Shown here: positions 54,355 to 63,478 of the stretch, piece by piece
Layout: every line of letters begins with the position of its first letter
How positions within the stretch are numbered: the stretch's first letter is position 1
Translations under genes and position numbers: made by a program
The notes under the pieces: generated by a model
Database searches by the model: none
Seen by the model: only the letters and a program-made list of their open reading frames with translations
What the model was told of the DNA's origin: nothing
Assembly: GCA_037968495.1 (NCBI GenBank)
Contig: JBBKVP010000002.1
Location: forward strand, 1 to 64,000
DNA: 64,000 nt
Origin: Aestuarierythrobacter sp037968495
GTDB lineage: Bacteria; Pseudomonadota; Alphaproteobacteria; Sphingomonadales; Sphingomonadaceae
Direction: 5' to 3'

Positions 54355-55601
54355 CAGCTCTTCTCAAATCGGTTACGCAAATAAATGGCGAGGCCATTCA
54401 TCAGCAGCAGGAACAGTAGTAGCACAATAATGGCGGCAGATGTCCGTTCGACGAACCCGCGGTCAATTTCGTCCGACCACAGGAAAATCTGCACAGGCAA
54501 TACGGTTGCGGGCGATGTGAAACCATCGGGCGGGGTGGCCACGAATGCGCGCATACCGATCATCAGCAACGGCGCGGTTTCGCCCAATGCGCGGGCCATG
54601 CCGATAATCGTGCCGGTTAGAATGCCGGGTAGGGCGAGCGGCAGGACATGGTGGAACACCACTTGAACGGGCGAGGCGCCGACGGCCAATGCGCCATCGC
54701 GGATGGAGGGCGGAACGGCCTTGATGGCATTGCGGCCCGCGATCACGATGACTGGCATGGTCATCAGCGCGAGGGTCATACCGCCAATCAGCGGGGCAGA
54801 GCGCATATTGGGGAACAGCCATAGGAAGACGGCGAGGCCCAATAGACCGAAGATAATCGAGGGGACTGCGGCGAGGTTATTGATCGAAACCTCGATCACG
54901 TCAGTCCAACGGTTTTTGGGCGCGTATTCTTCGAGATAGAGCGCGGCTAGCACGCCAATCGGGAAAGCAAGCGACAGTGTAATGAGCATCGTGAGGATCG
55001 AGCCCTTGAGCGCGCCCCAGATGCCTACTTCCTGCGGATCGGTAGCATCCGACCGTGTCAGGAAGCCTTCATCGAAATTATTCGAAAGGTGGCCCTGTTC
55101 GGCCAATCGCTTGGCTAGCGGTTGCAAAGCTGCCTGACCGTCACCGGAATAGGCTGCCGACAAATCTTCGCTTGCGGGCAGGTCGAAACTCACTTCGCGG
55201 TCAAGGATTGTGGGGTCTGCAATAATCGCATCGGCCACGAGCCGCCATGCTTGCGAGCCCAGTTCTTCAGCGCCTTCATCGCCGACCCGCTGCTGCGCGG
55301 CAAACCGGACGACATCTGGCAAGCCTTGCGCTTCGAGCCGCTGAATAGCACCCGATTGCGCCAAAGTCTCGGCGTTGGCAGCGATGCCAGTTTGCGTGAA
55401 GTCGATGGGAACGGTCAGCTCAGTACGCTGGAAACCGCCGATGCCGTTCAGCGTCATCGTGACTAGCAGGAAGGCCAGAACAAGGACGGAGAAAAGGATC
55501 GCGCCCATGCCAAGAGCCTTGAAGCGGCGCTCCGACGAGTAACGCTTCTTCAGCCGCTTTTCGAACACAGCCGTGCGGGTGGGGGCGGCTCTCTCACTCA
55601 T
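54351..55601 (-). CDS. pstA: Phosphate ABC transporter permease PstA
   Basis: The 416-residue permease has one N-terminal membrane helix, a periplasmic insertion of about 150 residues (roughly 60-200) and a C-terminal five-helix ABC permease domain with the EAA-like loop around ALAVGASPVQVVFHHVLPLALPGI. The large insertion is longer than in the E. coli protein (296 residues) and is usual in alphaproteobacteria. The ATG at 55601 (MSERAAPT) overlaps pstC by eight bases; upstream in-frame codons are inside pstC. Confidence 0.93.
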   Translation of the reverse strand: MSERAAPTRTAVFEKRLKKRYSSERRFKALGMGAILFSVLVLAFLLVTMTLNGIGGFQRTELTVPIDFTQTGIAANAETLAQSGAIQRLEAQGLPDVVRFAAQQRVGDEGAEELGSQAWRLVADAIIADPTILDREVSFDLPASEDLSAAYSGDGQAALQPLAKRLAEQGHLSNNFDEGFLTRSDATDPQEVGIWGALKGSILTMLITLSLAFPIGVLAALYLEEYAPKNRWTDVIEVSINNLAAVPSIIFGLLGLAVFLWLFPNMRSAPLIGGMTLALMTMPVIVIAGRNAIKAVPPSIRDGALAVGASPVQVVFHHVLPLALPGILTGTIIGMARALGETAPLLMIGMRAFVATPPDGFTSPATVLPVQIFLWSDEIDRGFVERTSAAIIVLLLFLLLMNGLAIYLRNRFEKSW

Positions 55602-56979
55602 AGGCTTCACGGAACCGTTTGACGACGTGGAGGGCGACGAAGTTGAGGCCAAGTGTGACCATGAAGAGTACAAAACCGAGCGCAAACGCGCTGAGCGTGG
55701 CCGGGTGATCGAAGCTGCCTTCGCCCGTGAGCATCTTGACGATCTGCACAGTGACCGTGGTCATCCGGTCGAGCGGGTTCGCGCTGAGGTTCGCCGCCGT
55801 GGACGCAGCCATAACCACAATCATCGTCTCACCGATGGCGCGGCTGATTGCCAGCATCACACCGGCAACGATGCCGGGCAGGGCCGCAGGGATAAGAACG
55901 CGGCGGATCGTTTCTGAATTGGTTGCACCCATTGCGAGACTGCCGTCTCGCATGGCTTGCGGGACGGCTGCGATACTGTCGTCTGCCATTGAGGAAACGA
56001 ACGGGATGATCATGATGCCCATGACTAGGCCCGCCGCCAAAGCGCTCTCGGTCGAAGGATTGGTTGCGCCCAGCGACAAGGCGATGTCGCGAATTGCCGG
56101 AGCAACCGTCAGCGCAGCAAAGTACCCGTAAACCACTGTCGGAACGCCTGCGAGAACCTCTAGCGCGGGCTTGACCCAAGCGCGCAGTTTTGGATTGGCA
56201 TATTGTGTCAGGTATATCGCGCTCATCAACCCCAGCGGGATAGCAACGATCATGGCAATGATCGCACCGATGAAAATCGTGCCCCAGAATAGCGGTATCG
56301 CCCCGTAGCGGGTCGGATCGGGATTGTCGGGATTGGCCATCGGGTCAGGCCCCCAATGTGTGCCAGTCAGGAATGACCACGGATCGACCATGCCGAAGAA
56401 GCGGACGGTTTCGAACACCAGACTCACCAGAATGCCCAGCGTAGTAAGAATGGCGATAAGCGAAGCGAGGAGCAGCACGACCATAACGGCCCGCTCGACC
56501 CGGGTACGGGCGGCAAAGTCAGGCTTTAGGCGGAGGAAAGACCAGATGCCGCCGAGCAGCGCAATTGCAAGGGTAGAGGCAATGCCGATCCAGTTGGTCC
56601 GGCCGATAGCGTCGCGGAAGGGTTCAACGAATTCGCGCGACGCTGGATTGAACATCGCCGTGGTTGAACCGGAGGCTGCAGCACGCGCTTCGGAGAGGAT
56701 TTGTTGCCGCTCCATGCCGAAAGCCGGCAAGTCCGTTGCCGCTGGGCTGGCCAAAACGGAATTTACAATGAGCTGGGGCGCGATCGCGCTCCAGATCATA
56801 ATGAATATCAAGACCGGGACAACGATCCACAGCGCGACGTACCATGCGTGATAAACGGGCAATGCAGCAAGGCGTTTGCCTTCACTGGCGCGTTTGAAGC
56901 CCCACGCGCGAGCGCGAGCCGCCAACCATCCGGCGAGACCAAGCCCGAGGGCCAGGAGAAGCAGAATGGTTGGCGACAT
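55594..56979 (-). CDS. pstC: Phosphate ABC transporter permease PstC
   Basis: The 461-residue partner of PstA. Two or three N-terminal helices and a periplasmic region of about 60 residues precede the six-helix permease core, with the EAA-like loop SLAMGATNSETIRRVLIPAALPGI. It starts 16 bases after pstS and overlaps pstA by eight bases. The N-terminal extension relative to the 319-residue E. coli protein matches the long alphaproteobacterial form. Confidence 0.93.
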   Translation of the reverse strand: MSPTILLLLALGLGLAGWLAARARAWGFKRASEGKRLAALPVYHAWYVALWIVVPVLIFIMIWSAIAPQLIVNSVLASPAATDLPAFGMERQQILSEARAAASGSTTAMFNPASREFVEPFRDAIGRTNWIGIASTLAIALLGGIWSFLRLKPDFAARTRVERAVMVVLLLASLIAILTTLGILVSLVFETVRFFGMVDPWSFLTGTHWGPDPMANPDNPDPTRYGAIPLFWGTIFIGAIIAMIVAIPLGLMSAIYLTQYANPKLRAWVKPALEVLAGVPTVVYGYFAALTVAPAIRDIALSLGATNPSTESALAAGLVMGIMIIPFVSSMADDSIAAVPQAMRDGSLAMGATNSETIRRVLIPAALPGIVAGVMLAISRAIGETMIVVMAASTAANLSANPLDRMTTVTVQIVKMLTGEGSFDHPATLSAFALGFVLFMVTLGLNFVALHVVKRFREAYE

Positions 56980-56995
56980 TACGCTGTTTTCAGTC

Positions 56996-58048
56996 TTACT
57001 TGAGTTGGTCGGCTGTGAGCGGAGTGAACTCGGTCGCAGCGGTCAAGTTCGCGGCCATCACATCGTCCGGCGAAGCAACAAGGCCGATCTTGGCGAGCGG
57101 TCCACCCTTGGCCCAAGACTTGGTCCATTCAGCGACGAATTCACGCAAGCCCGGGATCACGTCGAGGTGGGCCTTCTTCACGTAAACATAAAGCGGACGC
57201 GCGCCGGGATAGGCGAAGGTCGAAATGTTTTCATATGTCGGATCGACACCGTTCATCGGCAGGCCTGAAACCTTGTCGGCATTTTCCTCAAGGTAGGAAT
57301 AGCCGAATACGCCGACTGCCTTGGGATTACCTTCGATCTTCTGCACGATAAGATTATCCTGTTCGCCTTGATCGACATAGGCACCGTCCGAACGCACTTC
57401 GGTGCAGATCTGGTCATAGCTGTCTTCGTCGCTTTCCTTCAGCGCCTTCATGTCGGCGTTGGTCTTACAACCTGCTTCGAGGACGAGTTCTTTCAGCGCA
57501 TCGCGCGTACCGGAAGTCGATGGCGGGCCGTAAACAAGGATCGGATCAGCTGGTAATGACGGATCAACGTCAGCCCAAGTCTTTGCGGTCTGTTCCTTGC
57601 CATAAGGCTTCGCCGCGAGCGCTTCATAAACAATCTTAGGGGTCAGGTTGAACATCTGGCCACCCTTGGCCGCCGCAAATGCGATCCCGTCGAGGCCGAC
57701 TTGCAGCTCGACAATTTCATTCACGCCATTGGCTTGACAATCAGCGAATTCGGAGGCCTTCATGCGGCGCGATGCGTTCGCAATATCAGGCGTGTCAGCG
57801 CCGACGCCAGAGCAGAACAGCTTCATGCCGCCGCCAGTTCCGGTAGATTCGATGATCGGCGAGGTGAAGTCAGGGTTTGAACGCGCAAGCGATTCGGCGA
57901 CCGCTTTTGCAAAGGGATAAACTGTTGAAGAGCCAACAGCGCGGATCGAATCGCGTGAAGCGCCAGTGTCACCGCCCTGCGAACCGCAGGCGGCAAGGAG
58001 TGCTGTCGCGACGAGCGCGGGAAGAGCGAGAATTGCTTTAGTTTTCAT
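56996..58048 (-). CDS. pstS: Phosphate-binding lipoprotein PstS
   Basis: The 350-residue periplasmic receptor. The signal ends in the lipobox LLAAC with C21 as the lipidated cysteine. Phosphate contacts are recognisable in VGSSTVYPFAKAV, TGTGGG and STSGTRDALKELV. ATG at 58048 (MKTKAIL) gives the proper signal peptide; an ATG ten codons earlier does not. A Pho box lies 65-82 bases upstream. Confidence 0.96.
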   Translation of the reverse strand: MKTKAILALPALVATALLAACGSQGGDTGASRDSIRAVGSSTVYPFAKAVAESLARSNPDFTSPIIESTGTGGGMKLFCSGVGADTPDIANASRRMKASEFADCQANGVNEIVELQVGLDGIAFAAAKGGQMFNLTPKIVYEALAAKPYGKEQTAKTWADVDPSLPADPILVYGPPSTSGTRDALKELVLEAGCKTNADMKALKESDEDSYDQICTEVRSDGAYVDQGEQDNLIVQKIEGNPKAVGVFGYSYLEENADKVSGLPMNGVDPTYENISTFAYPGARPLYVYVKKAHLDVIPGLREFVAEWTKSWAKGGPLAKIGLVASPDDVMAANLTAATEFTPLTADQLK

Positions 58049-58112
58049 CTTACGGTCCTGTAATAGCGACGCCGCCATTCTGCGGCCTCCTGCTGCCCGT
58101 TGTTGGAGAAAT

Positions 58113-58130
58113 ATGACACGTTCATGACAA
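58113..58130 (-). promoter_or_regulatory. Pho box upstream of pstS
   Basis: On the minus strand two 7-base direct repeats, TTGTCAT (58130-58124) and GTGTCAT (58119-58113), are separated by four bases. This is the 7-4-7 layout of the PhoB-binding Pho box (consensus repeat CTGTCAT). It lies between phoR and pstS, so pstSCAB-phoU-phoB can be induced separately from phoR. Confidence 0.8.
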
Positions 58131-58137
58131 GACTGAT

Positions 58138-59322
58138 TTAGCTTTCCGTTTGGATGGAAATGCTCACTGAGACTGTGGTGCCTTGGCCTTTCTCGCTTTC
58201 AATGTCGAGACGGCCGCGATGCCGCTCCACAATGTGTTTTACAATCGCCAAGCCTAGGCCGGTTCCGCCCGCTGCTCTGCTGCGCCCGGGATCGGTCCGG
58301 TAAAAGCGCCGCGTTAGGTGAGGGATGTGCTCCGCATCAATACCTTCACCTCGGTCTGTCACACGAAATAACGCTTCATTGGAGGAGGTCGTCTGCAATG
58401 TGACATCGACCTGCGAATTGGCGGTGCTGTATTTAAGCGCATTATCCACCAAGTTGCGAACCAGCTGTTCCAGTTGCCGCTGATCACCGTGAACGATGAT
58501 GTTATCTTCGATTGATTCGAGATTTAGCCGTTTGGTTCGATCTACACCGGCCCCGTCTGTCGACGCTTGGCGCAGCAAAGGTGCAAGTTCAAGCGTTTCG
58601 CTGGGGGCGTCATGCTTCTCCGCCTCTACACGCGATAGCGACATTAGGTCCGAGACCAGCGACTGAAGGCGCCGCGCTTCTTGCAGAACAATGCCGTGAA
58701 ATTTTGCCGTCATAGCCGGATCGGCATCTTCGCCCTCGTCCGACAGGGTTTCGACATAGCCGATGATGGAGGCAAGCGGCGTACGCAATTCGTGACTCGC
58801 ATTGGCGACGAAATCCGTATGCGCGCGGCTGATGTCGGCTTCGGCGCGGTGATCGCTGAGTTCGATCATTGTATAGCGACCGTCGATAGGCAGGCGAGCC
58901 ATCCGCCAAAGGCTGCGAGGTCCGGTGAGACCGCTGATTATTGTCGGTTCTGCAGTTTCATCTTCGATCAAAGCAATCGCAGCGGGATGGCGCAAAGCGA
59001 CCCGGGCATCCTGTCCGATAATATGGTCACCCAATGCCTCTCGCGCCGCAAGGTTGGCGGAAATGATTCGATCTTGGTCGAGTACCAGCAATGGCAAGCT
59101 GAACGGCTCGATCAGACCGCTCATTGTTTCGCGGCTCATCTGGACGCCGTCTTTTCGTTCGACCTTCTCCACAGGAACGGGCTGGGAAAGCCACAGCGAG
59201 CCGATCCAGACGATCATGATACCCAGGATCAGGCCAGCATGAACTCCTGCCATCAGCATGACCGCTGCGCCTGTCAGCGCAAGGAAAATTCCTGACCAGG
59301 GTAAAGGGCGAGACTCGCTCAT
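58138..59322 (-). CDS. phoR: Phosphate regulon sensor histidine kinase PhoR
   Basis: About 394 residues from the ATG at 59322 (MSESRPL). Two closely spaced N-terminal membrane helices are followed by a PAS-like domain (about 65-160), the phospho-acceptor motif NASHELRTPLAS, and an ATPase domain with N box NLVDNALKYS, DRGEGI and GGTGLGLAIVKH. Under phosphate starvation it phosphorylates PhoB. Upstream extension to 59364 is possible but gives a poor N-terminus. It lies 89 bases before pstS on the same strand. Confidence 0.94.
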   Translation of the reverse strand: MSESRPLPWSGIFLALTGAAVMLMAGVHAGLILGIMIVWIGSLWLSQPVPVEKVERKDGVQMSRETMSGLIEPFSLPLLVLDQDRIISANLAAREALGDHIIGQDARVALRHPAAIALIEDETAEPTIISGLTGPRSLWRMARLPIDGRYTMIELSDHRAEADISRAHTDFVANASHELRTPLASIIGYVETLSDEGEDADPAMTAKFHGIVLQEARRLQSLVSDLMSLSRVEAEKHDAPSETLELAPLLRQASTDGAGVDRTKRLNLESIEDNIIVHGDQRQLEQLVRNLVDNALKYSTANSQVDVTLQTTSSNEALFRVTDRGEGIDAEHIPHLTRRFYRTDPGRSRAAGGTGLGLAIVKHIVERHRGRLDIESEKGQGTTVSVSISIQTES

Positions 59323-59398
59323 CGCATGCGGCCTTAGCCAGCGCGAACCGTCACCGCCAGCCAATGAAGGTTTTTGTCATGGAGTTTATTTTGGGAGG

Positions 59399-59473
59399 TG
59401 GTGACCCCTACGGGAATCGAACCCGTGTTTCAGCCGTGAAAGGGCCGCGTCCTAACCGCTAGACGAAGGGGCC
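59399..59473 (-). tRNA. tRNA-Glu(TTC), copy 1
   Basis: A 75-nt cloverleaf on the minus strand with acceptor GGCCCCT/AGGGGTC, anticodon loop CTTTCAC (anticodon TTC), T arm GGTTCGATTCC, and an encoded CCA. Identical in sequence to the second copy 55 bases away. Confidence 0.97.
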
Positions 59474-59528
59474 AGATGTCTAACGAGTGCTTTATGGCAA
59501 GCGCAGAGCTAGCAATCGATGCCGCCGG

Positions 59529-59603
59529 TGGTGACCCCTACGGGAATCGAACCCGTGTTTCAGCCGTGAAAGGGCCGCGTCCTAACCGCTAGACGAAGGG
59601 GCC
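59529..59603 (-). tRNA. tRNA-Glu(TTC), copy 2
   Basis: The same 75 bases as copy 1, with different flanking sequence apart from a few bases. It is transcribed first, being upstream on the minus strand, and both copies lie directly downstream of recJ. A local tandem duplication of one tRNA gene explains the arrangement. Confidence 0.97.
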
Positions 59604-59675
59604 AAACCGGTGGCAAGGCCGCGCAAATAGGGGCGGGGCTGCTTTCGGTCAAGCCCCGTCGCGGGTGTTATTTGG

Positions 59676-61463
59676 TCAATCGGCCCAAGCGGCATCTTCA
59701 AGGTGCAACTCTGCCTGCGGACGGTTGCCCCAATCATCGATCTTGGCCCTCCCTGCGAGCCATAGCTTGCGCCCTCTGGAACCGTGGAGCAAAGCCTGCC
59801 CCAGATCACTCTCCGCCGCCCGGAATGCAATCGCCTTGAAAGAAGCGCCATCGTCGCCAGCAGCGATCAACCTGACGTGGTCTGTGCCGACAATATCGGC
59901 CTTCACCAGCCTGACAGGGCCAACTGCAACGCGCGGCCCGGGCCAGCCGATGCCATATGGGCCAGCGCTTTCGAGACGGTCCACCAGGTCAGGCGCTAGC
60001 CCGCGCGGCGAGATCGACAGATCGAGCAGAATTGTCTGTTCGGCTGAGGCGCGGGCCACCGGGCCTTCGAGCCGTTCGTTTACCCAGTCGGTGAACTCTT
60101 CCAGCTTGTCGCCATCAACAGTCAGGCCGGCGGCCATTGCGTGTCCGCCGCCTGCGACGAGAAGGTCCGCAGCACGCGCTGCGATAATCGCAGCACCGAG
60201 ATCGACGCCTGAGATCGAACGGCCTGATCCCTTACCTTGGCCAGTCTCGGCATCGAGCGCGATGATGATCGCCGGTTTGCCGGTTTTTTCTTTGATCCGG
60301 CCAGCGACGATGCCGATAACACCGGGATGCCAACCGCGACCCGCCAAAACGCAAACAGCACGGTTGTGCTGCGCAACAAGCATTTCCTCTGCCTCGCGCT
60401 GCACTTCGGCCTCGATAGCACGGCGTTCTTCATTGAGGGCCGAAAGCTGCGCGGATATGTCGCGCGCTTCGTCGGGATCGCTGGTCGTCAGCAAGCGCAC
60501 GCCAAGCGTCGATTCGCCGACGCGGCCTCCAGCGTTGATGCGCGGACCAAGGGCAAAGCCGAGGTCGCTGCAAACGGGGGCGCGGTTGAGGCGGCTCGCG
60601 TCGATCAGTGCCGCCAACCCGATGTTTTCGCGGCGGGCGAGTACCTTGAGCCCTTGGGCCACCATCGCGCGGTTCAATCCGTGAAGCGCAGCAACATCTG
60701 CAACCGTGCCGAGAGCGACGAGGTCTAGCAGCGAAAACAGGTCCGGCTCTTTACGGTTCTCGAAGAAGCCTTGCTTCCGTAAGGTGCGGACCAGTGCGAT
60801 AGCCAGCAAGAAGGCAACGCCAACTGCCGCCAAATGCCCGTGCGCCGCAGCAATATCGTTCTCGTCTAGCCGGTTAGGGTTCACCATGGCTGCAGCACGC
60901 GGTAATTCTGGCGAGCATTTGTGGTGGTCGACCACGATCACGTCAATGCCCGCGGCATGAGCCTGACCCAGTGCATCATGCGCCATCGCTCCGCAATCGA
61001 CGGTGACGATCAGGCTTGAGCCTTGTTCGCCCAGTTTGACCAACGCTTCGCCTGACGGGCCATATCCCTCAAGCAGGCGATCGGGAATGTAATAGCCAGC
61101 CTCAAGTCCTAGTGTTCGGAGCAAGCGGACGAGCAAAGCGGCACTTGTTGCTCCATCCACGTCGTAGTCGCCGTAAATTGTCACAGTTTCCTGCCCCAGC
61201 ACCGCCTGGGCAATGCGTTCAGCCGCCGCTTCCATGTCGCGGAATTCTGCTGGATCGGGCAAGAAGGACCGCAAGGAAGGATTGCGGTGGCGGTCCAAAT
61301 CGTCTCGCGGTACCCCTCTCGACAAAAGCAATTGCGCTTCGATGTCGTCTTGGGCGCTCGCCGCCCCGCCTTCCATCGCCATATTGCCGCCGCGCCAGCG
61401 CCATGCCTTTCCGCTGATCGAGCGTTCTATGCCAAGTACGGAGGTGGTTGATTGGGATGCCAT
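59676..61463 (-). CDS. recJ: Single-stranded-DNA-specific exonuclease RecJ
   Basis: The 595-residue 5'-3' exonuclease works with RecQ/RecFOR in gap repair. Catalytic motifs of the DHH family are intact: YGDYDVDGATS, VDCG, VVDHHKC, and the later GTVAD and the C-terminal DHHA1 motif GGGHAMAAG. An OB-fold region follows. Length is normal. It is divergent from the small flavodoxin-like gene at 61546 and ends 73 bases before tRNA-Glu copy 2. A 339-residue open frame on the opposite strand is a shadow. Confidence 0.96.
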   Translation of the reverse strand: MASQSTTSVLGIERSISGKAWRWRGGNMAMEGGAASAQDDIEAQLLLSRGVPRDDLDRHRNPSLRSFLPDPAEFRDMEAAAERIAQAVLGQETVTIYGDYDVDGATSAALLVRLLRTLGLEAGYYIPDRLLEGYGPSGEALVKLGEQGSSLIVTVDCGAMAHDALGQAHAAGIDVIVVDHHKCSPELPRAAAMVNPNRLDENDIAAAHGHLAAVGVAFLLAIALVRTLRKQGFFENRKEPDLFSLLDLVALGTVADVAALHGLNRAMVAQGLKVLARRENIGLAALIDASRLNRAPVCSDLGFALGPRINAGGRVGESTLGVRLLTTSDPDEARDISAQLSALNEERRAIEAEVQREAEEMLVAQHNRAVCVLAGRGWHPGVIGIVAGRIKEKTGKPAIIIALDAETGQGKGSGRSISGVDLGAAIIAARAADLLVAGGGHAMAAGLTVDGDKLEEFTDWVNERLEGPVARASAEQTILLDLSISPRGLAPDLVDRLESAGPYGIGWPGPRVAVGPVRLVKADIVGTDHVRLIAAGDDGASFKAIAFRAAESDLGQALLHGSRGRKLWLAGRAKIDDWGNRPQAELHLEDAAWAD

Positions 61464-61545
61464 ATGCTTGATCTATCGCAGACAGGCCGCCGCGCATAGC
61501 GCCGGGCGATTGACAATCGACAGCTAGCCGCGAAGACCATTGCCG

Positions 61546-62040
61546 ATGAGCTTAGAAAACCATTCGCACCTGCTGATAATTTGGCACAGCCGCACGGGCG
61601 CGAGTGAGGCCATGGCGCGGGCGGCAGCTGATGGGGCTGGCGACAAGGCGCACATTATGCGTGCAGATGAGGTCGACGCAGATGACTTGCTTGCCGCGAG
61701 TGGTTACCTTTTTATCTGCCCCGAAAACCTCGCCAGCATGAGCGGCCTGATGAAAGAAATGTTCGACCGGAACTACTATCCGGTTCTCGGATGTATCGAA
61801 GGACGGCCCTATGCCACAGCCATCGCAGCAGGGTCGGACGGTGAGGGAGCGCAGCGCCAGATAGACCGGATAGCAACGGGCTGGCGCTTGCGAAGGGTTG
61901 CCGATCCGATCATCGTGAACTGCTCCGCCCAGACACCTGAAACAATCATGGCTCCAAAGGAACTAGACGAGAATAGTTTGATGCTTTGCAGAGAACTTGG
62001 ACAGTCGCTCGCCGAGGGCATTGCACTGGGAGTATTCTGA
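61546..62040 (+). CDS. Small flavodoxin-like / NAD(P)H-dependent oxidoreductase family protein
   Basis: A 164-residue protein. Strand 1 with HSRTGASEAMARA resembles a flavodoxin phosphate loop, and SGYLFICPENLASMSGLMKEMFDRNYYP is the FMN-edge region of the flavodoxin-like fold. It probably binds FMN; the partner is unknown. ATG at 61546 is preferred over TTG at 61540. It is unrelated at the motif level to the longer flavodoxin-family protein at 23613. Confidence 0.78.
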   Translation: MSLENHSHLLIIWHSRTGASEAMARAAADGAGDKAHIMRADEVDADDLLAASGYLFICPENLASMSGLMKEMFDRNYYPVLGCIEGRPYATAIAAGSDGEGAQRQIDRIATGWRLRRVADPIIVNCSAQTPETIMAPKELDENSLMLCRELGQSLAEGIALGVF

Positions 62041-62172
62041 GCAATCAAATCCGTTTTAGATGCAACCCTCACCATATGACTCGTCGCGCGCAGAGTTTGC
62101 AGCCCGTAAAACTACTGTTAATTCAAGGGTTGCAAATCTGGGGACGGCTCTCAATCGCTAACGCTTCTACAA

Positions 62173-62919
62173 ATGATGAAATTAGGTCACGCCTATGCGC
62201 TCGCGTTGCTCAGTAGCCATGATTCGCGGCTAGACGATGACGCGATTATCATTGCGTCTGCTGGATCAACTGTGGCTGTCAGCCATGACCCGCGCGGCGC
62301 GGCGTCCAGCGGTAAAGACGATGGCTGGCTTGAGGTAATCGTCGGCGGAATGACGTTTGATATCAGTGGACTGCGCCCTGCGCCGGGCATCACGGCTGAC
62401 GCAGCCGAGCATCATTACGATTTGGGCAGGGATGTCACCGGTCGCGCAGCTGCTTTGCCGATCATACATGCTCCACATCTATTTGGTGCATAGCGGGCTT
62501 TACCAGTGGTTCGCTGCATGTTGCAGGTCGCCCGAATCCTTTGCGATGCACCGGGTTTGACCGGGGTTGCATGGACGCCAGCACGCAGTTGGATGAGCAT
62601 TTCCTATTTCAAGTCCATTGTTGATGCGTGGTTGACCGGGGGGCCGTTTCCCGCACTCGGTTTGACCTCGGTTAAGCCGGCGTTCGATGGGGGACTGCAA
62701 ACATTAGGACTTGCCTATTTCATAGGGCAGGAATTGCACATTGAACCGGAAGTCGCTGCAGACCGCGTCGCTGCCACGCGCATTGCGGCGCGCCTGATCA
62801 ACTCGCTGGTCCGAGGCGGTCCGATTGATGCCGCCATGTCTGTCACTGGACCGGATGGAGAGCGCTTGACTTTATCTCCTTCGGCAAATGGAAAATTCAT
62901 CCGCTTGATGGTTGGATGA
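62173..62919 (+). pseudogene. Gene interrupted by an in-frame amber codon; DUF4261-like C-terminus
   Basis: Two open stretches in the same frame, 62173-62493 and from 62494 onward to 62919, are separated by a single TAG at 62491-62493. Translating through it gives one continuous product of about 248 residues: HLFGA, stop, then RALPVVRCMLQVARIL, with no change in codon character. The C-terminal part (TLGLAYFIGQELHIEP) recalls DUF4261-type proteins, but this is only a resemblance. The downstream half could restart at 62506. A nonsense mutation or a sequencing error would explain it. The next gene overlaps its stop by eight bases and is also disrupted. Confidence 0.65.
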
Positions 62920-63474
62920 AGGATTGAGCGGAGCGTTTTCGATTCGGCATATTGCGGCTCGGGAGAAACTGCCTTTCCGAAAGGTCAATCAAGCTCGGCT
63001 GCCCGGCCACGATCCGGCGATGCAAAAGCATCATCTGGTGCCAAGGCAGATACTCACCAACCGCAGTTTTGGTCCCTTGTTTGCTCATATCGGCTATGAG
63101 ACTATCGGCTATGACGATTTCCGGCGGAACGAGTGTTGCTGCCAGCGCAGGAGACTGCAGTGCACCGGACCGGCTTGCCGCTGCATCGCGGCCTGCACCG
63201 CGTTTACAGCGAGATGGTTTCCGAACGCATGGGCCAGATTGAGGGCGGGTGGGCTCAGCTGCGTTCGCGCGCGCCCGAAGTTGCTGTCGAGCAGGCGATC
63301 ATGGGGCTTGGCCTATTGCAGCGGGCGCTTAGAAGGCTGCTCATGATGCCGGGCGGCAAGCGCCTCATACTCAATCGCAAGGATCCGCTCGGCACGGGTT
63401 TAGACTTCTCGACGCTCGACGCAATGGCAGGGCTACTTTGGGCGGTTGATAGCAGTGGTCTGGCCCCTCGCTAA
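62912..63474 (+). pseudogene. AHH-domain (HNH/EndoVII-type nuclease fold) gene with a one-base frameshift
   Basis: The first segment reads LPGHDPAMQKHHLVPRQILTNRSF...IGYDDFRRN, the AHH nuclease-fold signature with the paired histidines. The frame then breaks near 63133. One base later in phase, the rest continues as VLLPAQE...LPLHRGLHRVYSEMV...W and runs to 63474. Insertion of one G at about 63132 (AACGAG to AACGGAG) would restore a protein of about 187 residues. The N-terminal start is unsure (TTG at 62912 or 62924). AHH proteins are predicted metal-dependent nucleases, some of them toxins. Both this gene and the one before it are broken. Confidence 0.7.
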
Positions 63475-63478
63475 GCAA

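Noticed and set aside
59665..60684. 339-codon open frame antisense to recJ
   Set aside because: Low-complexity Ser/Arg/Ala product opposite a motif-complete recJ; a shadow frame.
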